Shown here: positions 16,364 through 29,100 of the stretch, one piece after another | Numbering within the stretch: position 1 is the first letter of the stretch | How the letters are laid out: every line of letters begins with the position of its first letter | Virus record (IMG/VR): IMGVR_UViG_3300010885_004342 | Coordinates: 1-41,384 of that record | DNA from: a virus | Direction: 5' to 3' (one strand) | DNA: 41,384 bases | Position numbers and translations under genes: made by a program | The notes under the pieces: model-generated | The model's database searches: none | The model's input: only the letters and a program-made list of their open reading frames with translations | Told to the model about the DNA's origin: nothing

Positions 16364-16383
16364 AGTAATCTCTCGTTATTTTA

Positions 16384-16391
16384 TATTTATC
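16384..16391 (-). promoter_or_regulatory. T4-type late promoter GATAAATA
   Basis: GATAAATA on the minus strand matches NATAAATA and lies in the 48-base gap between the genes starting at 17149 and 16363. It would drive the structural gene and the fibres at 11336-15753. Confidence 0.75.
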
Positions 16392-16411
16392 AACAGTTAT
16401 TATCTGGTAGT

Positions 16412-17149
16412 TTAATGTAAGTCTTCCCACGCTGAGCCGGTATAAACTTGTAATTTTGCAGCTGATGAATTAAACACTACTGCGCCAGCAACTGCTTGGA
16501 TTTGGTCCCTGTCACCCTGAGTGTAGGAAGGAAATACCACAGGACTCTGCATTAGAATTTTCTTATTAGCACCGGCTGTTACTGTGATTTGATCATCAGC
16601 ATCAATTTCTATCACGCTAGACCACGAAGCTGATTCTCCATCAGTTTTTAAAATATATCCATCATTACCCGTTTGACTAGGCAATCCTGTAATCGCTGTC
16701 CAATTTAAAATTGTTCCATCAGTTTGAAGAAATTTACCTCCGTTTGTTGCTCTAGGAGGTAAAGGTTCTGGTAATTCAATATATTCCCAACTAGCAGCAG
16801 CGCCGTTAGTTTTTAAATATTTTCCGCCATTTCCACCTTGTGTTGGCAGTGATGGAGGAATAGTTACGCTTCCCCAACTAATACTACTCCCGTCAGTGGT
16901 TAAAAACTTTCCGCTTTGACCACTTTGAGTAGGTATTTGACTGTCTGCGCTTAACACACCAGTTGGACTAATTGATAATCGGGTTCCAACTTTAATTGCC
17001 CCCAATGCACTACTAGTTGCCTTTGTTAACATTGATGTTCGTAGTGTTGACAGCGTACTAAGGTTAGTTGCATTGTCTGATACAATTACCACCGATAGTG
17101 TATCGTCAAGTGTTTCTAATTTTACTAAATCTTTTAATCGTTTTGCCAT
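16412..17149 (-). CDS. fibre-like protein with four tandem 21-residue repeats
   Basis: A 245-residue protein. An N-terminal part (1-65) starts MAKRLKDLVKLETLDD, followed by four repeats of about 21 residues at 72-92, 101-121, 130-150 and 156-176 with the pattern P-x(4)-GxxGKaLxTDGxxxSW, and a C-terminal segment that ends YTGSAWEDLH. These repeats are typical of phage fibre and neck structures and would form stacked beta elements. It has GGAG before the ATG and is separated from the 4601-residue gene by no intervening base. Likely a short fibre or fibre-connector; partner unknown. Confidence 0.75.
   Translation of the reverse strand: MAKRLKDLVKLETLDDTLSVVIVSDNATNLSTLSTLRTSMLTKATSSALGAIKVGTRLSISPTGVLSADSQIPTQSGQSGKFLTTDGSSISWGSVTIPPSLPTQGGNGGKYLKTNGAAASWEYIELPEPLPPRATNGGKFLQTDGTILNWTAITGLPSQTGNDGYILKTDGESASWSSVIEIDADDQITVTAGANKKILMQSPVVFPSYTQGDRDQIQAVAGAVVFNSSAAKLQVYTGSAWEDLH
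16622..16936 (-). repeat. four tandem in-frame repeats of a fibre protein
   Basis: This part of the gene at 16412-17149 encodes the repeats GKFLTTDGSSISW, GKYLKTNGAAASW, GKFLQTDGTILNW and GYILKTDGESASW, spaced about 29, 29 and 26 residues apart. The nucleotide copies have diverged, so the similarity is held by protein selection and is not a recent slippage. Confidence 0.8.
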
Positions 17150-20100
17150 TTATAGCTCCAAGGGGTTTCCGTTTTCGTCGGCTAAGATTTCGCCGTCCTG
17201 ATCAGTTATATTATTAATTAGTTCTAAATCAAATTTAATAAATTTAGAAATAGCATTGTTAGACTCTGCTAATGAAGATCCATTGTCTTCCCAAATTTTT
17301 CCAGTGCGTTTGATCACAGTAAGGGCAACATTTTCAGATATTAAATCAGTTAAATTGATAACATTTGACGAATTACTTACTGTAAAGTCAGCATCAAATG
17401 TTATATCCCCTTCAGGACTTTCATTATGCAGATAAGAATTATGTACTTCATAGGAATCTTTCTTTAATCGAATATTGCCAATAAAGAACTGCCAGCGAGG
17501 TTCTGCAATTCCAGTTATCTCGTCTACATATTCTAAATCTGCAAAGAACTCACTGCTAGTATGTGATGCTAGACACTTATAAGTATAACTTCCGTAGGTA
17601 ACGAGTTCGTTGACAAGATAAGTTATACCAGTTGCCCATGGTCCTTTAACTATCCAACCGCCAGCAAATACTTCTACTGCACTCTTTGGTAGTAATGCCG
17701 CATCTGTTGATGTTAAATTAGCACCCTTATATTTGTGTGCAGTAGTAAACCCGCCTGGGATTGCTGTCTCAAGAGTATAATTATAACTTGTGCCATCGGC
17801 AATTATCTGTTCAACTATTGTATCATCTTTATAAGGAATTGTTTCTGTTATTCCAATATCTTGAACAACTGTCCCGGCATTATATACTTCTCTAACACCA
17901 GTACCCAATGTACCTCTACGTAGTTGACTTAGTACGTTTCCAGTTTTTAAGAAATATTCAATACGTTCGCCTCGGATTTCAATAATCCCAGGAAGATTTA
18001 AATCTCTATTTGGCAGTGATACCACTCTGTCATCATTAATAACAATTTCAGTATCGTAAAAATGAAGATCATTTTTAAGAGTTGTCTGACGACTCTTTCT
18101 TAATCTCTTATAATGGAATCTGTTTAACATATCTTTAAATTGCATAAAGCTAAACGACTGTTGAACTACATTACTTCCAAATGTCATTACAGTGAATTTA
18201 TCTCCCTCAAGTGGTTCTTTAGCCAAGGTCACTGAAGACAAATTAGCATTTAATCTATAGTCAATACTAGATTGAAGTATGCGGCCATTCTTAATTAACC
18301 ATACTCTACTATCATTAACTACAGAACGATCAAGTTTAATTATTTTTCCAAAAGGTTGATGATAGGTATAGTACTCAAATGTATCTGGTGTTAATGTTGA
18401 ATTTACTAATACATTAATATCAGTTCTTTGAATTTCCATTGATTCGTGTTTATAAAAACTAATCACGTTAATTACAGTACCGTCTGCTGGCGCTTCAGCA
18501 AATGTAATTGAAGAACCGTCACATGTATATGTTGAATATCGATTTACACTGATAGTTAATTGATCGCCTTCGTACTCATGGTATGCACGATTTTTTAACT
18601 TTATTGAAATCTTTGATAAGTCAACTGTATAGTCAGATCCAATTTTTAACTTTTTATTATTAGCAAATACAGAAATTTGATTTACATCTGGTTCGTATGG
18701 TACAAATCTATTTTTAGGGATGTAGTATTCATACTGATCATTTTCAATAGTATAATATGTGCTAGTTGGTGATGTGTAGACTAGAGGTGCTGCATCATCT
18801 TCTGAAGAAGCATATACTAACATATTCTGTTCTAGCGGAAGAGAAGTTCCTACAACGTTTGATAGAAGATACGTTACACTATCTCCGTCAGCGGTAAATT
18901 TTTCAGATTTCATTAAGCTGAAGTTATCAACAGTAGACGATGCTAATACATAATTAATAATCGAATCTACTGGAGGTATAATTGCAAAGCGAATTCCAAC
19001 TAGTCCAACAATTTCGTAACTAGTGTCTGTTTCAAATAACTCATAGGAAACAGTTTCTCCGTTGAGATATATTAATCCGGATACTCCAGTTCCCCATGAT
19101 GCATTAGTTATGAATTCGTTACTAGTACCGTCAGATACAAAATAGTCTATTTCTAGTAAATTTGCTCCGCTGAATCCAAATGTAATTATTGAAATCATCG
19201 ATCCCACTGGTGGTTCAGTAATTAAAATCACTTGTTTATTTGCATAATCAACAGTAAAGTCTACATCAATAACCAATGGTTTAGGATCGTATCGAAGAGC
19301 ATTAGCTGTAGGCGTATCCTTTGCTGGACCTGAAACTAGAACCATTACTGCTTGTTTGTAGCTTAATGGTTGATCAAATGTAAAAGCAGTTGTAACACCG
19401 TCAAATACATAATTGTTATAATCAATATTTGCTGCACCGCTTGATGGTCTAGTTGTAACTTTAACTGCTACTGTGTCGACGATCTGTCCAGGAACAACTT
19501 CTTCTGGACCATGACTAGTGGTTGCATTAACAAACTCGTCACCGTCAATAATAATATCATCTGCTGCAAGACCAGTTGCTGTTGAATAAGCTAGGTTTCC
19601 GCCACTTAGCGAAGTATCATAATCAGTATCTTGTGGTTTAATTGACCCATCACTAGTTGACTTCCTAAAGATAAATGTATCGCCGGGATTAGGTGTTAAC
19701 AGTGTATCTGAAATAAGAATTTTCTTTGTAATTCCGTTACCAATAAATGTTGCAATGATCGTTGTAGTTGTAATTGGATTATCTGCATCGCCTGCATCTA
19801 ATGTTCCGTCAATTACATAAGCCGAATCACCACCTTCAATGATATCAAGGAAGTTTTCAGTTGAAGAAACTCCGCCGTCTTCAGTTATACTAACCGTTGT
19901 ATATGGAGTGCTGTCAATTCTAAAGAATCTTTCTGTACCAAATACTTTGTAGTAAACGTTAATTTCTTCTCCAACTGCTGGAGTGTACGGTAGCGTAAAT
20001 TCATAGTATCCGCTTACTGACTCGAGACCGCCAACTGTAATACTATAATCTTCATAAGTTGGATCTAGCGAGTCCCAAGCATCGGTAAACCAAGGAGTTG

Positions 20101-23100
20101 ATCCCCATCCTTGGGTTACTTCAAATCCTAGGCCTATTATCTGTACTCCGCCATAATCAACACCGTGCATTAATTGTGAAGTATCTTTTCCAATTTCTCC
20201 AGTAGCAGGATTGTAGTACCAATTAATTCTATCAGCAGCTGATAGGTAATTAAAATCTTTAATATAGGTAATTGTTACATCTACACCTTTATCTGGAGCA
20301 GTTTCTAATGTTAAAAGACCGTAATAACTAGTATATCCTCTTGTGACGGATTTTTTACTAGTCAAAGAATATGTGCCTTTAATTAATTCAATACCGTTAA
20401 CTGTAACAGTTGAGTTAAGAATATCTGTAGACGGACTCCATTTTAAATTAAATGTTTTTTGTGTAGCGGAAATCGTTGTAAACGTTTCTGTTTCTTGCAA
20501 TTTAGTAATATAATACTGTCCGCTTACTCTGTCAAATTTAATTTTTATGTAATTGGAACGAACAACACTGTCACCAATAGTTGCAATTGCTTTAGCAGCA
20601 ACACCGCCTTCTAAGGCCAAGCCGCCGTCTAAAGTTATTGTTGGAACGCTAAAATATCGTGAGCCAGGTGTTAGTAATACAATTCGATTTACTTTACCCT
20701 GAGAGATATAAGCCTTAGCGGTTGCACCAGTTCCGTATCCTCCGGTAATTCTAACTTCAGGAGCTTTTAAATATCCGCTGCCTCCGTCAATAATTGTAAT
20801 AGAAGTTAATTTAAATCCTGCATTGTCATACCAATTGCGCCAAGGATACTCATACACATCATCAAGATTAGTTAAAATTTCACCATCGACTAATGCTGTT
20901 TCAATTGGCATTAAAATATTATTTAGATAGGTGGTTTGTAAATCAAAGTCAGTGACCATATTGTATGCAGGATCTAACTTATCGTAAGAACTAACAAATT
21001 CTCTTATTTTTGTTCGATATGGCTTGACTTCGGTTACATACGATTCAAAATCTGACAAATTATCATTGTTATATGTTATTTTTTGTTTTAATTGTCCAAC
21101 ATTATGCTGTGCTCTCACAAAACTAGTTTTAAAGATCCAATCAATAAATGTTTGTTCTGAGAACGCATAGCGAACACACGCAAAAAATGCATCTAAGTAA
21201 TCTTGTTTTAAATCATCAATTAAAATTTTATTTCTTAGAGCAGTGAGAATAATTCTTACTTCTATAGCTGCGGTGTTATCATAAATGTCGCCGTCAAATA
21301 AAGGACCATCAAAACCTAAATTACTATTAAAGAAATTGTAAAGATTATCTTTAATTTGTATTGTTCCGTTTTCACGACCTATTACTTTATAAGATTGTGT
21401 ATAGTCAACTGAATTAACATCGGCATATTTTTCTAATAATAACCATCCTCCAGTTCCAACTGAGTTAACTTTAATAACTTGACCAATCTGTGTAGTAAGA
21501 GCTGGCAATTGATACGTTGCATCTACAGTAAAATCAATTAAGGTAAACTGATTATATCCAGACGCATACCAATTAGTATAACTCCAATATTTTCTTACAT
21601 CGTAGTTTTGAGATCTAACTCTTGACCATGCTCTTGTCACTGTGTCATAGGCGTATATACTCCATTGTCCAAGAGCATCTGTATCTGCTTTTACTAGCGC
21701 AGAGAAAGTTCTAATTGATAAAACAGTCGTAGACTCGTTATATCCTTCTCCGCTATTAAGTATAGTTGCACCTACAATTTGTCCGTTGTCGTTTAGTTTA
21801 GCTCTTAATTTTGCGCCAATGCCGGAACCAGTGACTGTAATATAAGGTGCATTAATATATCCTTGTCCAGACGTAACCACTGTTACAGAAGTAATACGTC
21901 CATTTTCAATAGTTGGTGTTAACTCGGCTGTTCTAAAAGTACTAGTACCAATAAATCTTAATTCAGCATCTGTATCAACTACTGTATCGTATAAGCCAGT
22001 AACTGTGCTTGGTTCGACTTCGTATTGGTCCAAATCAGAGATATCTCGATCTTCAACAATTGTATACTTAATCAACACCGAATTAATTCTTTCAATATAT
22101 TGTTTCAGTGCTTCAATTCGATTTATAAACATGCTTTGTCGAGGTCTATTTTCAATACCATATCGCATTTTTGGCGGTAATGAAAAATCTGGCACTACTC
22201 TACTGTTGCTGTCTTTACCACAAAGGCTATCAATCAACTTTTCTTCTATGCTAATTGGAAGGCTACTGTTAGGATCGTTGCTAATGATCTTCCATTGGCT
22301 ATGAGAATTGATACTGTAATCGTCTACAATCCAATATTCAATAGCTAGATTAATATCTGAATGTATTAAACTTTGTGAGATATTTGCTAGACTAAAACTA
22401 TTAGTACCAGTGAAGGCAATAAACTGTAGTCCTTGTCCTTTAGGATCTGCTATTAAGTCAGCAACATTTTTAGCAGAAAGATATCTATCAGTTACATTTG
22501 GCACAATAGTTTTATTCTTGACCCAGAAATAATATGTATTTTTAAAAGTCTTTGATACATTATCATATCGTCTCTTGATACTGTAAACACTATCGCCGTA
22601 CAAACTAATACCACTTATGTTAGAAGCTAATCCAGTTTCTGTATCAGCTAACTTATCCCAAGCACTTGGTAGAACAGATGATTCTACCCATTCATAGATA
22701 TCAATGCTAGCAGTGTCATATAATTTGTTCCATGTAGTGTTTCTATAAACTACATCTCCGTTATTGTAGTCAAGAAATTTTGCTCTACTCATATCCCACC
22801 ACAACATGCCTACTTTTTTATCAGTCCATGCCATGCCGTCATCTACATTAACTGAATCTGTTCCTACAGTATATGTTGCTGGGTCGTAGAATGTCTTAAA
22901 TTTAATTTCTTGTTCTGCAATACCGGCAATGTTACCTTGAAGCGGATCAATAATATCTAAGTAGGTCACAATTGTATTTGTTTTCTTATTATATAAAAAT
23001 ACTTTTTTAATTTTTTCTAAATTAACGACTGGTAGTTGTTCATGAGATCTAGTCCAAGAATATGCATTTGATTTTTTCTCAAAGGAATATACTTTTCCTG

Positions 23101-26100
23101 AAATAATACTTTGATCAACTGCGTTTGGAGCTGAGACAACAACTGTATTTTTCTTAACTGCAAATCCTGTACCAAAGCCGGCTTGAGGAATATCAAATGA
23201 TGCTAGGCTTTCAGAGAATACCCATTTAGAGTAGTACTTGTCATAAACATCTACTCTGCCAGAATCAATAACTTTGTCAAGAACCTTTAATGTATCTCCG
23301 TCAAATGTTGTTGGCAATCCTGACGGTGTTGAATATCCTACCTGATCAACGTCAAATGTTAAAATGTTAGAATTATCTCCGTTGACACTAAAAATTACCA
23401 GGGTGTCATCATTGTTCATAAAGGAAATTTTAGTTCCAAATTGTTCTGATATTTCCGGAATACGGCTCTTTAAAGTTTGATATGGGGTTGTTGAAAATAC
23501 TCCATTAGTTTGTTTAAAAACTTTAACAATACCTTGATCAGTAAATGTATCATCAGCATATCGACTGCTTACAGCAAGATAATGACCGTCACTAGATAAA
23601 GAAATACTTGAACCAAACTGTTCTGTATCATTAAGATCTAAACCTGTTAATGTCTGCGTTAAGCTATATGCGCTATTTGATAAAGAGTAAATGTATGTTG
23701 CACCAGTATCAAGCGATAGTGTAGAAGTATCTTTAGTTGGTGCTGATATTGCTAGATAAGTCCCGTCTGACGATGCTGTAACATCGTGACCGTATCTATC
23801 GTTAGCGGCAGAGCCAACAAGTACAATACTATTCATCGACCACTGATCTACTCCGTTAACTGTAGTGTAATCAAATTGATATACTCTACCTTTACTGCTG
23901 TCGTGCCCAGTTGCTGACACAAACATAGTAGTATTGGTGGAGAATACAATCTTTGAGCCAAACAATTCAGTAGTTGATAATGACGATTGAGTTGGAGAAA
24001 CAATATATGATTGTAAAATAAACTCGCCGGCAGCATTTTTCTTATAAAGAGTAATCATACCTTGTGAAGTGTAAGAACTTGCTACTCCGTTAACTGATGC
24101 CTTTATCGAAGGAGCAGGTCCCCAGAATGTTGAATTACTTGCTGGATTAGTGTTTACTGGAATTGTGCGCAATGCTATGTAGTAATTTCCATTATAACGA
24201 ACAACATCGTTTATCACATAAGTTGTCGTAGAATTACTCCATGTTCCTTTATATTGTGTCTTAACACTTGATGCAGTTGGTGTTCCTATTATTAACCAAG
24301 ATCCGTCTGGACTAAACTCTAATGATTCTCCAAATGCGCCTAGAGAGACAGTTGCTACATCAAGTAAAGTAACAGTTTGTTTTTGAACCCAATTAGCAGA
24401 GGCTGTAGCTTTTTCAAAAATTACAATTTGATTTCTAGTATTTGCAACTGCGGCTGTTAATGCTGATGCAGTTACCGCTATAGTTTTACCGAACGCTAAA
24501 CCAGCTGATGGTTTAGGATTTCTAATAATTTTTTCAGTATAGACATTACTATGGGCATAAACACTCCATTTGCCAGTGCCATTATCATCTACCCATATCA
24601 CTTCGTCTGTTTTTAATCTATTAGGAATTATTGAACTAATATTATCAATATGACTAGCACGTTGTGTAGTAATTTTAAATATCAATAATACACCAGGATC
24701 AACTGTATTTGGATCTGGAAAATCTTTAAATTCTTTATTAATTGTAATTGTAGTTAAATTAACAGATGAGACTTTATGAAACCCTTGAATACTTGTCTCG
24801 TGTAAAATTCCAATAATGTCGTTTGCTGATATGTTAGGAATTATATCTGTAGTCAATGTTAAAACTTTAGTTGTCTTATTATATGAAACAGTTTGAATAT
24901 TAAAAATAGATTTTGTTAGTCTGTAGATATTCCAGTCACGGCCTTCAAACGCACAGTGAATATACGATCCTTCTGAGAATTGCGTAATATCTTTAGAAAT
25001 AATTTCATCTAAAGTATCAATATTAATATCTACTTCATCTGTTTTTACATACCCGGGAGTTCGTAGATAAGGAGTAAAATTCTCGTTAACTGGCCACGGA
25101 GCAGAATTATAATTTAAAGGTTTTAGATAAACGTCATTAGGTGTTTGACGCACAACAAAATCAACACTATTGTTGATAGTTGATGAAACTAATTCGTACG
25201 GCTGAGGATTTAATTTAAACAAACTATCGTTTAATTCAAACTCAATTTGTTCAAATGCTTTTGAACTTCCGTATTGGCCAACACGAACTGCCCACTCTTC
25301 AAAGAACTTAATACTTTCTTTATTATCAGCACTTAGTACATCAAATAATTTGTTAAGAACATTCTGCGTACCCTTTTCAATAATCATACCTTGATAGAAT
25401 TTATATTCTGAAATATCGTCTTGAATGATATTCTCAAGGTACTGACGTTTCTGATAACCAATTAAATGCTGGGCCATTCTTTGTTGGCCAACATCAAAGT
25501 TGTCACTATCTAGGCTGTAGAAATCTTCAAATTGTGCTGCCTTGTAACTCCAATTTGGTATCATTCTTGAAGTAGGTTTTTCTTTTAATTTAATCCAATC
25601 GTTAGAATCAAATTCAAGTACGCCTGGTAAGAAGGCATTGGCACTATAATAAAATTCTTTGTATCTTACAACATCACCAAGATTGTAGTCAGTCCATGCC
25701 GCCCAATTTTTTATTAGAGCTTGGTCATATATAAATCCTGGAATGTCGAATCCGCCTTTCCAATTTGTAGAAATATATCCTGAAACTTTGATTTTTTCTT
25801 GACGATATCCAGTTGTTTGTTCGTAGATTGTATCATTAAACAATGTAGTGTTATCTATCAATAATATGTGTTCTTTTTGTACAAGATAGAAAGTAGCTCC
25901 ATAAATTCCTTCTGTGTTTGCTACAGTATATTCAATTGTATTATCATCTCTAAAAGAATTAATAAATTCAGGTTCTAATTTTTCGCCGTCTGCTTTAAAA
26001 AATTCATAACCGTTAAATTGATCGCGAATATCTTCTAAAACACAGTAAGGTAAATTTGCAATTAGACTTGTAGCCGCAGGACTTAATGCAATAACACTAG

Positions 26101-29100
26101 CGCCAATAGTCGAAAGCTCACCTAATTTATTGTACTGTTCTTCATTAAAAAACACCCCAGAGTTGATATTGTTTTTTACAACATAATAATCGCCGTTGTA
26201 CTGAAGTACTTCACCGCTAACATAATCTTGATTTTCTAACCAATCTGTCCACTTTGTTTCACCTGAGCTCCAGTTTTGTGTAGTCCAGAATAAAAATTCT
26301 TTAGCAGCAGTACGCCAGTCTGTTATTGTTGAAAGGTTATTGTTAAACTCGTCAAATTTAAACCCTTGATCTTTTAAGTATTCACCGTAACCCACTAAGA
26401 AATCAACAACTTCTTGTATTGTTCTAAATTTAGATCCGTAAGCAACTGTGATTAATTCTGTCTTATCCCATCCAGTTCTAATATAAGCATCTCGGCCACC
26501 GACGATAGGAAGTGCTGGTAACTTTTGATAAAAAGTAGAATCAAATGATGACGAAGTAGTATGAGTAACTGTTACTCGATAATATCCACTGTTATATTTT
26601 ACTAGCTTGCCGGAAACATATTGTTGACCAGATTCCCATTCTGAATATGTTTCACTTATTCCGCCAACATTAACTAGATATCCCGCTTGTATCCAAGGGT
26701 AGTAATAGAAATAAGGAGAATTTTTACTATAACCTTTTACTTCATAACCAGTTGATAGTTTAGTAATAATTACACCGCTATATACTAACTTTTTCACCGG
26801 TGAGCTAGTGTTCAATACAATTGAGTAGTTTTCTTGAGGTACAAATACACCTCCAGAGGCTGTTGGATTTTTAGAATCAAGTATTAGATTAAATTTTTCT
26901 TTTTCAGTGAATCCGCCAATTCTGTAGGCTAGTTGTAGGTTTAAATTTTGTAAGTCGTATTTGTATTGTGTAAGTGATTTTAAATTGTCACTCTGAATAT
27001 AGTCAATTAAGTAATTTACAAGACCCGATGTTTGTACTCTAGTATCATCAGAATAAATGTTAGGTAGTACTGCATCTGCTAAACGGAATCTAACTTTTGT
27101 ATCTTTATAAACAATCTGACCAGAAAGATCTCTATAAATTCTTGAACGATCAAATATTCTTCCTACTATAGCTGAAGGGTAAGTTAATAGTAAAGTAGAA
27201 ATTACTGCAAATGGGAAGTACGAACTTCTTCTCCATGCGGCTTCTACTGGGCTTCCGTCACCAAATACAAAATCTCCTCTAGAACTAGGAGTAATTAGGC
27301 CGTCGGCAACATTTGATTCAATTGGAGTTCTTAATAGTCCATCACTGGTAACTGGAATACAGCCTAACAAAAATGGTCTTAAATATTTTGTATTTCTAAA
27401 AATTGGTGCATTTGGATCTCTAACTACACCTTCACTAATATCTTGCCACATTACTAGATTATCACTAGTATATGGTGCTGGTCCGTACTGCTCTTCCCAC
27501 CATGCAGGCATGATGCTAAATCCTAACATTTCCCAAGGACATAGATGAGGTCTATCAGTATCATATATCCACTTGTATATTGCTCTCCAATAGCCCGGAG
27601 TTTCTCTACCATCAGGTGCAGTATGACCTGTATAGTTATATGTAAATGGATCTAGTTTATTGTAGGTCAGCGGTTTAGTAAAATCTCTATCAACTAAATT
27701 AGTCCATTGATAAAAATTTGGTGATAAGATTTCGTTAAATTCTTGTAATGAATATTCACTATTAGAAACGTAGCGAGGAATGTAGTCGTTAATATCAAAT
27801 AAACTAGTGTCGTAGTTAAATTTAATATTGTTAAAAATTCTTAATTCTAATTCTAATAATAATTCGTCTCTGTAATCTGGTGTGCCACCTTCGTCGTATG
27901 TGCCATAAGCTAGTACATGACTGCCGTCGTGTCCTTGGATCATCCAACGACCATTAGGAATGTTTACAGTTGTATCAAGATAAATTTTAGGTTGATACTT
28001 TGGCCATAATCCTAATTTTGTAGGTGTAGAGGGAATAAAACATCCGTCTGTTGTTTCGTATTCAACAATAGTAATTGTATCGTCATTAGCTAGGTTGGAA
28101 TAGTTAATAATAGCAAATCCGTTACCATCAAATGTATAATCAATGCCATAACTTAATTGTAAACCGTTAACATAAATTAGCACCGCTTTTGGACTTAATT
28201 CTCCGATATTAAAATTACTTGATAATGGATAATACTTTGTTCGATAATCAACAACAGTAATGTTAGTTGTTACTGCTGCTCCATAGGGAACCATATCGCT
28301 AAAATAATACGGGAATGTTTTTGGTTTATTCTTATTAATTTCATTAAGGATTGCATCAACAAATTCAACTGTATCAACATCAATGCCTAATGTTTCTGCT
28401 GTTAAAATAAATTGTCTTTTAAACTTTCCGTAGTCATTTTGCGATTGTGTCAATGCTTTAATAAAGTTGTTATCTTTAGAAGTTAAATGATATAATGCTA
28501 ACGGCAATGCACCGCTATGTTGAACAAATTTTGTTCCGTATGGATTAACATTGCCAAGATCTCTAATATTACTTGTGCCTGGGAAATCCCCAGAGAACAA
28601 AGATAAATTATCAATTATTGAATCAACATGATCTACTACTTCACCTAATGTAAATTGAGATACTTCGTTGTTTAATGGATTATTTTGAAGATTTAACGGT
28701 ATTTCATAATACCCAACACTATTTTTAGATTGTCGCGCAAACGATTTGATGGTTAGTACATCAGTTTCAGTAATATCATTAACTAGTGTAACTACCTTGT
28801 AAAGATTGCCATCAGCTACTGACCACAATGACTTATCTAAACGGCGGCCGTTGACATACACTCGAACAACTAAATCACTAAGATCTGTTATATCATCGTA
28901 TACGTCAATGTTAAAATTGTTTGTCTTATTTGAACCTCTATAAATTCTTATGATTGGTTGGTAATTTTCAACTTTACTAATTTCCCAAGCATTAGTATAT
29001 GCTACACTTGAGATTCCGTTAGACTTAATTAATGATCCTGTATTAACAGAAATTGTATTAACATCGTAGATAGTTTTATAAGTGAATGTATCTGATAACA

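Noticed and set aside
16622-16936. CRISPR-like array from the spaced repeats
   Set aside because: The repeats are in-frame, diverged at the DNA level and encode a fibre motif; spacers are not unique foreign-like sequences.
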